This document shows, in pieces, positions 28,324 to 37,349 of a stretch of DNA of 64,000 nucleotides. The notes beneath the pieces were generated by a model. That model saw only the letters and a list, made by a program, of their open reading frames with translations. It made no database searches and was not told the origin of the DNA. Location of the stretch: contig NZ_LKKO01000029.1 of NCBI RefSeq assembly GCF_001455965.1, forward strand, positions 16,237 through 80,236, read 5' to 3'. This DNA is from Methylobacterium sp. GXS13. Lineage in GTDB: Bacteria > Pseudomonadota > Alphaproteobacteria > Rhizobiales > Beijerinckiaceae. The translations under genes were made by a program, and so were the position numbers. Every line of letters begins with the position of its first letter. Position 1 is the first letter of the stretch.

Positions 28324-28782
28324 CTACTCCCGTCGGAGCAGCGCGGCGACCTCCGCCTCCTCGGCCGCCGACAGGGTCCGGACCGGCGCGGCCGGCCGGC
28401 GGCGGGAGAGGCGCCAGATTCCGAAGGCGCCGAGCAGGACCGCCAGGATCGGGGTCAGCCAGAGCAGCAGCGTGTGCAGGGCGAAGACCGGCCGCAGCAG
28501 CACGAACTCGCCGTAGCGGTCCACGACGTAGCGCAGCACGGCCGGGTCGGTGTCGCCCTTCTGCAGGCGCTCGCGCACGATCACGCGCAGATCCTTGGCC
28601 AGCGGCGCGTCGGAATCATCGATCGACTGGTTCTGGCAGACCAGGCAACGCAGCTCGGACGAGATCTCCCGGGCCCGATGCTCCAGCACCGGATCCTTCA
28701 GAACCTCGTCGGGCTGCACGGCGTGAGCCGGGGCGGCGAGCGCGAGGACAGCCAGGAATGCGTAGGCGAGGCAGCCACGCAC
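28324..28782 (-). CDS. ccmH: Cytochrome c maturation protein CcmH (CycL)
   Basis: A 152-residue periplasmic thiol-oxidoreductase anchored at the C terminus. The signal segment is residues 5-20 (AYAFLAVLALAAPAHA), the active-site motif is RCLVCQNQ with Cys46 and Cys49, and a C-terminal membrane helix (LLLWLTPILAVLLGAFGIW) follows. It reduces and holds apocytochrome c cysteines for heme attachment. The GTG at 28782 gives a proper signal peptide. Its ribosome-binding purine run (GGGGAGAGGG) lies at the junction with a repeat element that separates this gene from ccmF by 209 bases. Confidence 0.92.
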   Translation of the reverse strand: MRGCLAYAFLAVLALAAPAHAVQPDEVLKDPVLEHRAREISSELRCLVCQNQSIDDSDAPLAKDLRVIVRERLQKGDTDPAVLRYVVDRYGEFVLLRPVFALHTLLLWLTPILAVLLGAFGIWRLSRRRPAAPVRTLSAAEEAEVAALLRRE

Positions 28783-28786
28783 GCGC

Positions 28787-28948
28787 CCTCTCCCCTCTGC
28801 GGGGGAGGGTGACCCCTGCGTCAGCAGGAGTCGGGAGAGGGGAGCGACGCTGCAGGGCAGATCGCGCCAGGAGCCGAAACCCGCTCCATCGCGCTGCCCC
28901 TCTCCCCCCCTGCTGCGCAGGGTACCCTCCCCCGCAGAGGGGGGAGGG
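28787..28948. repeat. Palindromic repeat, family B, between ccmF and ccmH
   Basis: About 160 bases with outer inverted ends rich in CCCTC/GAGGG (CTCTGCGGGGGAGGG versus CCCTCCCCCGCAGAG). A related copy is at 55529-55695. It contains no gene. It lies inside the ccm operon and would fold into a large hairpin in the mRNA. Confidence 0.7.
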
Positions 28949-28991
28949 AATATCCACCGGGACCTTGCGCGCAATCCCATATCCCGACCCA

Positions 28992-30995
28992 TCACTCGGC
29001 CGGCACGGCGCGGTTCGGCATCGCCCGCGCCCGGGCCTTGGCCGGGACGCCGACGCGCATCCGGCGGTCGGTGAGCGACAGCCCGCCGCCCAGCGCCATG
29101 ACCACGGCGCCGAGCCAGATCATCAGCACCAGCGGCTTGTAGTAGAGGCGCACGCCGACCCCGCCGTCCTGGCCGATCTCGCCGAGGCTGGCATAGACCT
29201 GGCTCGCCCCGATGGTCAGCAGGCCCGATTCCGTCACCGACATCTTGCGGCTCGGGTAGAAGCGCTTGCCGGTCTCGACCCGGCCGGCCTCGTCGCCGGC
29301 GCGGGTCCGGATCGTCAGGAAGGCCGCGGCCTCCTCGTAGTTCGGGCCGGCCCGGGGGGCGACGCGGTCGAGGGTCGCCGTGTATGGGCCGGTGGAGAGG
29401 GTCTGGCCGGGCTTGAGCGTCGCCAGCCCCTCGGTGGCCCACCCTTGCGCGGCGATGCCGATCACCACCACGCCGACGCCGGCATGGGCGAGCGCGGTGC
29501 CCCAGGCCGAGCGCGGCAGGCCGATGGCCCGGCGGCCGATCTGGTCGAGGTTGCGCGTTCGGCTGGCTCCGTAGCCCCGGGCCCGGGAGACGATCTCCAG
29601 CGCGGAGCCGATCAGCAGGTAGGCGCCGAGACCGATCCCGACCGGCGCCATCACGGGGCCGCCCCAGGTCAGGGCCAGAACCGCGAAGCCGACCACCAGG
29701 GCGACGGCGAGCGCCGCGAACAGGCGCTGCGAGGCGGCGAGCACGTCCCCGCGCTTCCAGGCGAGCGCCTGTCCGAACGGGACGATCAGCAGGAGCGGGA
29801 TCGCAAGGGGGATGAAGGTGGCGTTGAAGAAGGGCGGCCCGACCGTGATTTTTTCCCCGGTCAGCATCTCCAGCAGCAGCGGATACAGGGTGCCGACCAG
29901 CACCGTGGCGCAGGCGGCCACGAGGAACAGGTTGTTGAGGACGAGGGAGCCCTCCCGGGAGATCGGCGCGAACAGGCCGCCCTGGCGCAGCAGCGGCGCC
30001 CGCCAGGCGAATAGCGTCAGCGAGCCGCCGATGAACAGGATCAGGATCGCCAGGATGAAGACGCCGCGGGTCGGGTCGGTGGCGAAGGAATGCACCGAGG
30101 TGATCACCCCGGAGCGGACCAGGAAGGTGCCGATCAGCGACAGCGAGAAGGTCAGGATGGCGAGCAGCACCGTCCAGACCTTCAGGGCGTCGCGCTTCTC
30201 CATCACGACGGTGGAGTGCAGCAAGGCCGTTCCGGCGATCCAGGGCATCAGGGAGGCGTTCTCGACCGGATCCCAGAACCACCAGCCGCCCCAGCCGAGC
30301 TCGTAATAGGCCCAGTACGAGCCCATCGCGATGCCGAGCGTCAGGAACGACCAGGCGGCGAGCGTCCAGGGCCGCACCGCGCGGGCCCAGACCGCGTCGA
30401 TCCGCCCGTCGATCAGGGCGGCGACCGCGAAGGCGAAGCTGATCGAGAAGCCGACATAGCCGATGTAGAGGAGCGGCGGATGGATCGCGAGGCCGACATC
30501 CTGGAGCAGCGGGTTGAGGTCGTTGCCCTCGAGCGGCGCCGGCACCACGCGGCTGAACGGGTTCGAGGTCGTGATGATGAACAGCACGAACACGAAGGTG
30601 ATCAGGCCCTGCACGCCGAGCGTGTTGGCGCGCAGCCGCGGCGGCACGGAATTCTTGGCCGCCGCCACGCAGGCGCCGAACAGGGTCAGGATCAGGACCC
30701 AGAGGAGCATCGAGCCCTCGTGGTTCCCCCAGACGCCGGAGAACTTGTAGATCAGCGGCTTCTGCGTGTGCGAGTTCTCGACCACGTTCTGGACCGAGAA
30801 GTCCGAGGTCACGTGCGCCCAGGTGAGGGCCGCGAAGGCGAAGAGCACGCACGCGAAGGCGCCAAGCGCGGCCTGCGAGGCGACCTGGCGCAGGGCCGGG
30901 TCGCCGGAGCGGGCGGCCCAGACCGGCATCACCATCTGGACGAGGGAGATCGCCAGCGCGAGCGCGAGCGCGAAATGGCCGGTCTCGACGATCAT
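28992..30995 (-). CDS. ccmF: Cytochrome c heme lyase subunit CcmF (CycK)
   Basis: A 667-residue polytopic membrane protein of full family length. The tryptophan-rich heme-handling motif is WGGWWFWDPVENASLMPW, around residue 230-250, with conserved histidines nearby (GNHEGSM, HPPLLY, LLHSTVV). It takes heme from CcmE and, with CcmH and CcmI, ligates it to the CxxCH of apocytochromes in the periplasm. ccmE ends 10 bases upstream. The order ccmI-ccmE-ccmF-ccmH is that of cycHJKL. Confidence 0.95.
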   Translation of the reverse strand: MIVETGHFALALALAISLVQMVMPVWAARSGDPALRQVASQAALGAFACVLFAFAALTWAHVTSDFSVQNVVENSHTQKPLIYKFSGVWGNHEGSMLLWVLILTLFGACVAAAKNSVPPRLRANTLGVQGLITFVFVLFIITTSNPFSRVVPAPLEGNDLNPLLQDVGLAIHPPLLYIGYVGFSISFAFAVAALIDGRIDAVWARAVRPWTLAAWSFLTLGIAMGSYWAYYELGWGGWWFWDPVENASLMPWIAGTALLHSTVVMEKRDALKVWTVLLAILTFSLSLIGTFLVRSGVITSVHSFATDPTRGVFILAILILFIGGSLTLFAWRAPLLRQGGLFAPISREGSLVLNNLFLVAACATVLVGTLYPLLLEMLTGEKITVGPPFFNATFIPLAIPLLLIVPFGQALAWKRGDVLAASQRLFAALAVALVVGFAVLALTWGGPVMAPVGIGLGAYLLIGSALEIVSRARGYGASRTRNLDQIGRRAIGLPRSAWGTALAHAGVGVVVIGIAAQGWATEGLATLKPGQTLSTGPYTATLDRVAPRAGPNYEEAAAFLTIRTRAGDEAGRVETGKRFYPSRKMSVTESGLLTIGASQVYASLGEIGQDGGVGVRLYYKPLVLMIWLGAVVMALGGGLSLTDRRMRVGVPAKARARAMPNRAVPAE

Positions 30996-31005
30996 GCCGG
31001 TTTCC

Positions 31006-31521
31006 TTACCGCTCGCTGCGGGGGCCGAGGGTCCCGCCGTTCGAGGCGGTGACGGGCTTCGGGCCGGCCTTGGGGCCGCCCTTGTCGCCCCCCTCCTGCC
31101 AGCGGCCCTGCGCCTTCAGGGCGTCGGCGACCTCGCGGGGCATGTACGATTCGTCGTGCTTGGCGAGCACGGTGTCGGCGCGGAAGCGACCGCCCGGCTC
31201 GAGCATGCCCTCGGCCACGACGCCCTGCCCCTCGCGGAACAGGTCGGGCAACAGGCCCTTGTACTGGACCTCGACGGTGGCGTTGGTATCGGTCACCATG
31301 AAATCCACCGTCTGGTCGGGCCCGCGCCGGAGCGAGCCGTCCTTGACCAGCCCGCCGAGCCGCAGGCGGGTGCCGGGGGCGATGCCCTGCTGGGCGATAG
31401 CGGTGGGCGAGCGGAAGAACACGATCGAGCCGCTCATGGCGAACAGGATCAGCCCAACGGCAAGCGCCAGGACGCTGCCGCAGGCGGCGATCAGGATCAG
31501 GCGGCGGCTCTTGCGCGTCAC
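31006..31521 (-). CDS. ccmE: Periplasmic heme chaperone CcmE (CycJ)
   Basis: 171 residues with an N-terminal membrane anchor (residues 8-28) and a periplasmic OB-fold. Heme attaches covalently at His122 in the motif [10 protein letters not shown], with Tyr126 as axial ligand. The C-terminal tail is Gly/Lys-rich and disordered. It receives heme from CcmC (not in this window) and delivers it to CcmF, whose gene starts 10 bases downstream. Confidence 0.95.
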   Translation of the reverse strand: MTRKSRRLILIAACGSVLALAVGLILFAMSGSIVFFRSPTAIAQQGIAPGTRLRLGGLVKDGSLRRGPDQTVDFMVTDTNATVEVQYKGLLPDLFREGQGVVAEGMLEPGGRFRADTVLAKHDESYMPREVADALKAQGRWQEGGDKGGPKAGPKPVTASNGGTLGPRSER

Positions 31522-31669
31522 GTGTCTTCCACCCCGGGATCCGGCGGGCTTATGCCCGACCAGACCTGAACCGTTCTCATTCTAGCCTTGCAGGGTGTCG
31601 GCCCGGTAGCCGCGCCGGTCAAGGGCGCAGGCCGGGACCGATTGTCGTACGAACAGCCGCGCGCCGCCG

Positions 31670-33157
31670 TCAGGGATCGGATTTGGCGGGCAGATCGAGC
31701 TCCCGGGCGAGCCCGTCGAGCCGGCTCACCGCCTCGGCATTGGCGGCGAGCGCCATCCGGGCGCGGTCGAGGGCCTTGATCGCCTGATCGTGCTCGCCCA
31801 GCGCGCTGTAGGAGCGCACGAGGCGCAGCCATTCGTCCGGCGTGCCGCCCCGAGCCGCGAGGCGCCGGTCGAGGCCGTCGACCATGCCGCGGATCGCGGC
31901 GTCGCGCTCCGCCGGACCCGTCGCCTGCATGGCGGCGGCCGCCGATTCGGTGTCGGAGCGGGGTGCGGGCGCGACCATGGGACCGGGCGGCGCCGGCGGG
32001 GTCTCGCTGCCCGGATCGAGGCCCAGGATGCGGGCGCCCGCCTCGACCTGGGCGAGCCCCTGCGGATCGCCGGCCAGCGCCACCCGGGCCCGCGCCAGGG
32101 CGGCGATCGCCTGATCGCGCTCGCCGAGCACCGCGCGCGACCGGGTAAGCCGCAGCCACTCGTCGGGGGTCCCGCCGCCGGTCTTGAGCCGGGCATCGAG
32201 CCCGTCGACCATGCCGCGGATCGCGGCCTGCTGCTCGGCCGGAATTTTCGGGGGCGCCGGGGGCGCGGCGGGCGGCGCAGGCTCGCCCTTGAGCCGGGCG
32301 AGGTTCTGCCGGACCAGCCCAAGCCAGGGCGCGTCGGCGGGGCTCGCCTCCTGCAGAGCGGTGAGCTGGCGGATCGCCTCGCCGGGATCGCCGGCCTGCT
32401 CGGCGGCCCGGGCGAGATAGAAGCGGGGTTTGGGCGCGTTCGCTTCCTTGGCCTGGGCCTTCTCGAACAGCGCCTTGGCCTCGGGCGAGACGGTGCCCTC
32501 GCCCGCCGCCGTCAGGGCCTCGCCCCAATCGGCCAGGGTGTCGGCAGTCTCGCCCTTCAGCCGGGCGATGTTGGCGAAGGCGCGGGCCGCGTCGTCGAAC
32601 CGGCCGGTGCGCATGTAGACCGGAGCGAGCACGGCCCAACCGCGGGCATCGTTCGGGTCGCGGGCCAGCGGCGCCTCGATCTGGCCGACAGCCTTCATCA
32701 GGTCTTCGGTGCCGCCGCGGGCGGCCTGCCGGTCGGCATCGCTCTGCGCCGGCAGTTCCGGCGAGCCGTAGAGACCGTAGGCGATCAGCGCGACCAGCGG
32801 GATCGTGGACAGCGCGAAGGCGGAGGCCGCCCGGCGCCGGCGCAGCCGCGGCTCGGCCGGGCGCGCGGCCTCATCGGCGTCGGCATCCTCGGCATCGCGC
32901 CGGACGTCGCGGCTCGCCCGGAGCAACCGGCGGGCCGCCTCGGCGCGTGCGGTCTCGGCCTCGTCGGGCGCGATCAGGCCGCGCTCCTGGTCGCGGGCGA
33001 TCTCGGCGACCTGATCCTCGTAGAACGCAGTCTCGGTATCGACGCTGGAGCCGCCGCCCTCGCCGACCGGAACGGCGGTGCGCCGTGACATCGGCCAGAG
33101 CAGGCCCAGCACGCAAGCTGCGGTCATGCCCGCCAAGATGAACCAGATCGCCGTCAT
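31670..33157 (-). CDS. ccmI: Cytochrome c maturation protein CcmI (CycH) with duplicated C-terminal unit
   Basis: A 495-residue apocytochrome c chaperone. Two membrane helices at residues 4-22 and 112-130 flank a cytoplasmic loop with coiled-coil-like charge (RAEAARRLLRASRD). A TPR-rich periplasmic region follows. A 70-residue unit starting AAIRGMVDGLDARL and containing GGGTPDEWLRL occurs twice, at residues 312-381 and 421-490, separated by a Pro-rich linker. The ATG at 33157 starts the first helix directly. It is the first ccm gene, 175 bases after the sensor kinase, and probably shares its transcript. Confidence 0.92.
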   Translation of the reverse strand: MTAIWFILAGMTAACVLGLLWPMSRRTAVPVGEGGGSSVDTETAFYEDQVAEIARDQERGLIAPDEAETARAEAARRLLRASRDVRRDAEDADADEAARPAEPRLRRRRAASAFALSTIPLVALIAYGLYGSPELPAQSDADRQAARGGTEDLMKAVGQIEAPLARDPNDARGWAVLAPVYMRTGRFDDAARAFANIARLKGETADTLADWGEALTAAGEGTVSPEAKALFEKAQAKEANAPKPRFYLARAAEQAGDPGEAIRQLTALQEASPADAPWLGLVRQNLARLKGEPAPPAAPPAPPKIPAEQQAAIRGMVDGLDARLKTGGGTPDEWLRLTRSRAVLGERDQAIAALARARVALAGDPQGLAQVEAGARILGLDPGSETPPAPPGPMVAPAPRSDTESAAAAMQATGPAERDAAIRGMVDGLDRRLAARGGTPDEWLRLVRSYSALGEHDQAIKALDRARMALAANAEAVSRLDGLARELDLPAKSDP

Positions 33158-33332
33158 CGAACCTTCGCCAGCGAGCCCGACTGACCCGCGCCTCCCCACG
33201 CCCTGTGGATCCGGCGGCTGGACGCCACGACGGCCTCCGGCGGCGGGACGGTGTCACGCAACTTCAGCACGATGACAAGGGGCAGGCGCGAGCCATGAGG
33301 CCGCGTCCCACGGCGGAAAAACCCGCGTCGGA

Positions 33333-34751
33333 TCAATGGCTGGCCGCACCCACCGGCGCGTCGCCCGGCACTTCCAGGACCGCCCGCAAGCCGCCGAGAC
33401 TCGCCTGCTCCAGGGTGAAGCGTCCCCGGTACAGGGCGGCGAGGTCCGCCACGATGGAGAGGCCGAGGCCCGAGCCGGGCTTGGATTCGTCGAGGCGCCG
33501 GCCGGGGCCGAGCACGGCCTGACGGGCCTCCGGGGGCAGGCCCGGGCCGTCATCCTCGATGGCCACGACGAGGTGGGGATAATCGTGCTTGGCCACCGCC
33601 TCGGCCCGGATCGCCACCCGGCCGTGGGCCCATTTCGAGGCGTTGTCGACGAGATTGCCGACCATCTCCTCGAAATCCTGGCGCTCGCCCCGGAAGCGCA
33701 GGCCCGGGGGAACGTGGACGTCGTAGGCGATGTCCTTGTCCCGGTAGATCTTTCCGAAGGTCCGGACGAGGCCGGCCATGGCCGGCTCGACCTCCGTGGA
33801 GGTGCCCAGCGTGCCGGCCAAAGCGGCGGCGCGGGCGCGGTCGAGATGGTAGTTCACCTGGTCGCGCATCACCGCGGCCTGCTCGCGGATCTTCTGGGAC
33901 AGTTCCTCGGGGGCATCCGACGCGCCGACCTCGTTGACGATGATCGAGAGCGGCGTCTTGAGCGCGTGCGCGAGGTTGCCGACCTGGGTCCGGGCGCGCT
34001 CCAGGATCTCCCGGTTTGTCTCGATCAGGAGGTTCACCTCGCCGGTGAGCGGGGCGATGTCGCGCGGATAGGTGCCGGTGATCCGGTCGGCCTCGCCCCG
34101 GCGCACGGCCCCGAGTGCGGCGCGCATCTTCTTCAGGGGCGCCAGGCCGAACCGGATCTGCAGCAGGGTGGTGATCGCCAGCGACAGGCCGAGCAGCCCG
34201 AAGGTGATGGTCAGCGAATTGCGGAACCGGTCGACGTCGTTGACGATCTCGTCGGCGGGCCCCGCGACCCGCACGGTGTAGCGGCCCTCCTCGCCGAGAT
34301 CGACGTCGCGCTCCATGATGCGCAGCAGGCGTCCGTCCTGGGCCTTGCCGTAGCCCTGGCGGATCTGCCCGACGCCGACCTTGCCGTCGGCATCGGTGGC
34401 GGGCCCCAGCGGTACGCCAACCAGCGAGCGGGAGGTGCGCAGGTCCCGGGGCTTCGCATCGGGCTTGCCGACCTGCCAGTACCAGCCGGACAGGGGCAGG
34501 TCGAAGCGCGGATCGCCGAGCGAGAACGTTCGGCTCTCGGGATCGTTGGGCGAGACGAGATCGGTGGCGAGGTTGTTGGTGAAGACCAGGAGCCGGCTGT
34601 CGAAGGCGCGCTCGGTGTTCTCCCGGTACAGGGTCGTCAGGATCCAGGCCGCGATCAGCAGGATCGCCGAGCTCGACAGGAACGCCGACACGGCCAGCCG
34701 CACCGCGATCGAGCGGCGGCGCAGGGAGAAGAGACCGATCAGGGTTTTCAT
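33333..34751 (-). CDS. feuQ: Sensor histidine kinase, FeuQ/PhoQ-like
   Basis: A 472-residue membrane kinase. Two membrane helices (residues 20-42 and 180-200) bracket a periplasmic sensor of about 135 residues. A HAMP region, a HisKA helix with phospho-acceptor His262 (NLAHALKTPLSII) and an HATPase domain (NLVDNASKWA, DDGPGLP, GSGLGLSIV) follow. In Rhizobium feuPQ sits beside cycHJKL, as here beside ccmI, which supports the FeuQ assignment. Unusually, its regulator gene is not adjacent: prpF and a DUF2335 pair lie between. Its ATG overlaps the DUF2335 stop codon (ATGA). Confidence 0.88.
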   Translation of the reverse strand: MKTLIGLFSLRRRSIAVRLAVSAFLSSSAILLIAAWILTTLYRENTERAFDSRLLVFTNNLATDLVSPNDPESRTFSLGDPRFDLPLSGWYWQVGKPDAKPRDLRTSRSLVGVPLGPATDADGKVGVGQIRQGYGKAQDGRLLRIMERDVDLGEEGRYTVRVAGPADEIVNDVDRFRNSLTITFGLLGLSLAITTLLQIRFGLAPLKKMRAALGAVRRGEADRITGTYPRDIAPLTGEVNLLIETNREILERARTQVGNLAHALKTPLSIIVNEVGASDAPEELSQKIREQAAVMRDQVNYHLDRARAAALAGTLGTSTEVEPAMAGLVRTFGKIYRDKDIAYDVHVPPGLRFRGERQDFEEMVGNLVDNASKWAHGRVAIRAEAVAKHDYPHLVVAIEDDGPGLPPEARQAVLGPGRRLDESKPGSGLGLSIVADLAALYRGRFTLEQASLGGLRAVLEVPGDAPVGAASH

Positions 34752-35206
34752 CGGCCGCCTGGGGACTGGGGATACGATTTCGCCTTAGCCGCGACGCGCT
34801 GATAGAGAAATGCTCCGACCACGGAAGCGATCGTGCCGCCCCCAATCGTTCCTGCGACCCAGGGCTGGCCTAGCCAGAGCGCAAAGGCGGCAACCGACAG
34901 AGCAGCGAGCGCAAAGAGGAGCGCACTGATCTGGCCGCGCACGTCCTGCCGAATGGCAGCCTCCAGAGCTTGCCGCTCGTAGGTCCGACGGTGATCGGCC
35001 TCCAACTCCCATTGCCGAAAGATGCGCTCGGGTGACTCAGGGACCACCCGAGCAAATCCTTCAAGCACGGCAGGCGGCGGCAAGGGTCCCTGCCAGAAAC
35101 TGCTGCGTCCGACCTCGACCGGCGCCTCACCCCGATTCGTAAGTGTCCCCTGGTCTGTGGGAGCTGGCTGGCGCGCGGGTGCCCTAGTCCTGCTTGATCG
35201 GCTCAC
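34748..35206 (-). CDS. DUF2335 membrane protein
   Basis: A 152-residue protein of the DUF2335 type. It has the family motif GPLPPPAVLEGFARVVPESPER, a charged helix (EADHRRTYERQALEAAIRQD), then two hydrophobic helices (ALLFALAALSVAAFALWLG and VAGTIGGGTIASVVGAFLY). Function is unknown. GTG start. Base composition is visibly less GC-rich than in the flanking genes, which suggests acquisition. It overlaps a small upstream gene by 23 bases and the kinase gene by 4, so all three are coupled in translation. Confidence 0.75.
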   Translation of the reverse strand: MSRSSRTRAPARQPAPTDQGTLTNRGEAPVEVGRSSFWQGPLPPPAVLEGFARVVPESPERIFRQWELEADHRRTYERQALEAAIRQDVRGQISALLFALAALSVAAFALWLGQPWVAGTIGGGTIASVVGAFLYQRVAAKAKSYPQSPGGR

Positions 35207-35408
35207 ACGCCGCCTCGCGCTCGATCACGCCACGCAGATCATCGCCGATGCGGCGAAAATCACCCCGCAGAGCCTCAGTCTCGTCCCGGTGCGGATACCG
35301 GATCGGTTCCGATGCGACGGGCCAGAACGAAGCGAGGGCATCCAGGCCGACCCTGTAGCGGGACCAGCGTGTCCGCGGCGCCGGACCGGGTCTTTCGGCG
35401 GAAGTCAT
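35184..35408 (-). CDS. Small partner protein of DUF2335
   Basis: A 74-residue soluble protein (RVGLDALASFWPVASEPIRY, then the helix ALRGDFRRIGDDLRGVIERE). Small proteins with an ALRGDFxxIGDDL-like helix commonly precede DUF2335 genes in Rhizobiales, as I recall the family. It shares the lower GC content of the DUF2335 gene and overlaps its start. The ATG at 35408 is chosen over a frame that opens at 35477. Function unknown. Confidence 0.55.
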   Translation of the reverse strand: MTSAERPGPAPRTRWSRYRVGLDALASFWPVASEPIRYPHRDETEALRGDFRRIGDDLRGVIEREAACEPIKQD

Positions 35409-35477
35409 GGCGGTGGCAAATCCGTGGCGCGAAGCCCTGTGCGATGTAACTCTTCGGCGATACCGGGACAACCGCAC

Positions 35478-36641
35478 TTACCCCGGTGTCACCGCATCAT
35501 AATACACCGCGCCCCGCATCAACGGCCGCGCGGTGCGGAAGAAGGAACCGCGCTCCGCCCGCCATCCGGCGCCGTCCCGCGCCACGGCGGCGTCGGCGGT
35601 GAGGATCCCCGAGGGCATGCCGACCCGCAGGGCCGCATCACCGGTCGGATGCGCAGCCTCGTGGACCAGGCTGCCCTCGATCCGGGCGGCCACCGCGAGG
35701 CACAGGGTGGCGGTGAGCGGGAGCGCCTGGTGCGGCAAACCGTTCGAGATCACTCGGGCGGTCAGGTCGACGTCCGCGGCGCGGATCGCCGTACCGGACA
35801 GGCTGGCGGAATCCTGCGGCGGCGCGACCAAGCCGACGAAGGGCACGTGGACGATCCGCGCGGCGGCGTCGCGATCGGGGGCGATGCCCATCGCCACGGA
35901 GGCGGCCAGGCGGATCTGCGCCAGCCGGTTCAAAAGGCCCGGCACCGCCTCCAGGGCGGCGGGCAGTTCGGTGCCGGTGAGGCCGAGATCGGCGGCGCGG
36001 ACGAACACGCAGGCATTGGCCGCATCCACCAGCGAGGCCTCGACCGGGCCGAGGCCCGGCACGTCGAGAATCTGCCGGACGGCGCCGGTGGGCAGAAGGC
36101 GGCCGGTGGTGGCGCCACCCGGATCGACGAAGTCGAGGCGGATCGGCGCGCCCGTGCCGGTGACGCCGGGGATCGCCAGGTCTCCGCGATAGACGGCACG
36201 GCCGCCCCGGACCTCGAAGGAGGCCTCGATCCGCTTAGCGGTGTTGGTGTTGTAGATCCGTAGGCGCACCGGCCCGTCCGGGGCCTGCACCAGCCCCTCG
36301 TCCACCGCGAAGGGGCCCACCGCCGAAAGCATGTTGCCGCAATTGCCGGACAGGTCGATCCGCCCCTCGCGGACCACCACCTGCACAAAGGTGTAGTCGA
36401 TATCGGCATCCGGTCGGGTCGAGGGCTCGACGATGCAGATCTTCGACACCGAGGACACGCCCCCGCCCATGCCGTTGAGCTGGCGCCCGAACGGGTCGGG
36501 GCTGTCCATGGCGGAGAGGAAGGCGGGCTCCCAGGCGGCGATGTCCCCGGGCACGTCCTGCCAACGCAGCATCAGCGCTTTGCTGGTGCCGCCGCGCATG
36601 AACACGGCCGGCAGCACGCCGGACGCCGGCACCGCGGTCAC
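35478..36641 (-). CDS. prpF: PrpF-like 2-methylaconitate isomerase family protein
   Basis: A 387-residue PrpF-fold protein. Typical sequence includes AVFMRGGTSKALML at the N terminus, DPFGRQLNGMGGGVSSVSK and DLSGNCGNMLSAVGPFAV. Family members isomerise trans-aconitate or 2-methylaconitate (methylcitrate pathway) or 4-oxalomesaconate-type substrates. No prpB/prpC/acnD lies nearby, so the substrate is open. The GTG start overlaps the response-regulator stop codon (GTGA), which ties its translation to that regulator. Its position splits a two-component pair. Confidence 0.88.
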   Translation of the reverse strand: MTAVPASGVLPAVFMRGGTSKALMLRWQDVPGDIAAWEPAFLSAMDSPDPFGRQLNGMGGGVSSVSKICIVEPSTRPDADIDYTFVQVVVREGRIDLSGNCGNMLSAVGPFAVDEGLVQAPDGPVRLRIYNTNTAKRIEASFEVRGGRAVYRGDLAIPGVTGTGAPIRLDFVDPGGATTGRLLPTGAVRQILDVPGLGPVEASLVDAANACVFVRAADLGLTGTELPAALEAVPGLLNRLAQIRLAASVAMGIAPDRDAAARIVHVPFVGLVAPPQDSASLSGTAIRAADVDLTARVISNGLPHQALPLTATLCLAVAARIEGSLVHEAAHPTGDAALRVGMPSGILTADAAVARDGAGWRAERGSFFRTARPLMRGAVYYDAVTPG

Positions 36642-37315
36642 ACCCGCGCCGGCGGCTGGTTCGGATCCACCAGGTAGCCCAGCCCGCGTACGGTCTGGAT
36701 CAGGTCGACGGCGAGCTTCTTGCGCAGGCGGCCGACGAACACCTCGATGGTATTCGAATCCCGGTCGAAATCCTGGTCGTAGAGGTGCTCGGTCAGCTCG
36801 GCCCGGGAGACCACCCGGCCGGTATGATGCATCAGGTAGGAGAGCAGCCGGTATTCGTGGCTGGTGAGCTTCACCTGGGCGCCGTCGACGAAGACCTTGC
36901 CGGAGCGGGTGTCGAGGGTGACCGGCCCGCAGGCGATCTGGCTGGAGGCGTGGCCCGCCGCCCGGCGCGGCGGCGCCCGGACCCGGGCCATCAGCTCCTC
37001 CATGTGGAACGGCTTGGTCACGTAATCGTCGGCGCCGGCATCGAAGCCGTCGACCTTGTCGGACCAGCGGTCCCGGGCGGTGAGGATGATCACCGGCGTC
37101 TTCACCCCGGCCCGGCGCCACTTCTGCAGCACCGAGACGCCGTCGGCCTTGGGCAGGCCCATGTCGAGGATGATCGCGTCGTAGGGCTCGCTCTCCCCGA
37201 GATAGCCGCCCTCCTCGCCGTCATAGGCCTTGTCGGCGACGTAGCCGGCCTCCTCCAGCGCCGCGACCACCTGCCGGTTGATGTCCCGGTCATCCTCCAC
37301 GACGAGCAGTCGCAC
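36638..37315 (-). CDS. feuP: OmpR/PhoP-type response regulator, FeuP-like
   Basis: A 225-residue regulator. The receiver domain has the acidic pair EDD (8-10), phospho-acceptor Asp51 (AIILDMGLP), and Lys in VTKPFHMEEL. The winged-helix DNA-binding domain (LTSHEYRLLSYLMHHTGRVV, then NTIEVFVGRLRKK) is of the OmpR family. The cognate kinase is most likely the FeuQ-like protein at 33333-34751. A PepSY-like small exported protein precedes it, as FeuN does in Sinorhizobium. Targets are unknown, though feuPQ has been tied to iron acquisition and envelope functions in rhizobia. Confidence 0.9.
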   Translation of the reverse strand: MRLLVVEDDRDINRQVVAALEEAGYVADKAYDGEEGGYLGESEPYDAIILDMGLPKADGVSVLQKWRRAGVKTPVIILTARDRWSDKVDGFDAGADDYVTKPFHMEELMARVRAPPRRAAGHASSQIACGPVTLDTRSGKVFVDGAQVKLTSHEYRLLSYLMHHTGRVVSRAELTEHLYDQDFDRDSNTIEVFVGRLRKKLAVDLIQTVRGLGYLVDPNQPPARV

Positions 37316-37349
37316 GGCTCACTCCATTCCGCTGCGGGTGCGAAGCCCG

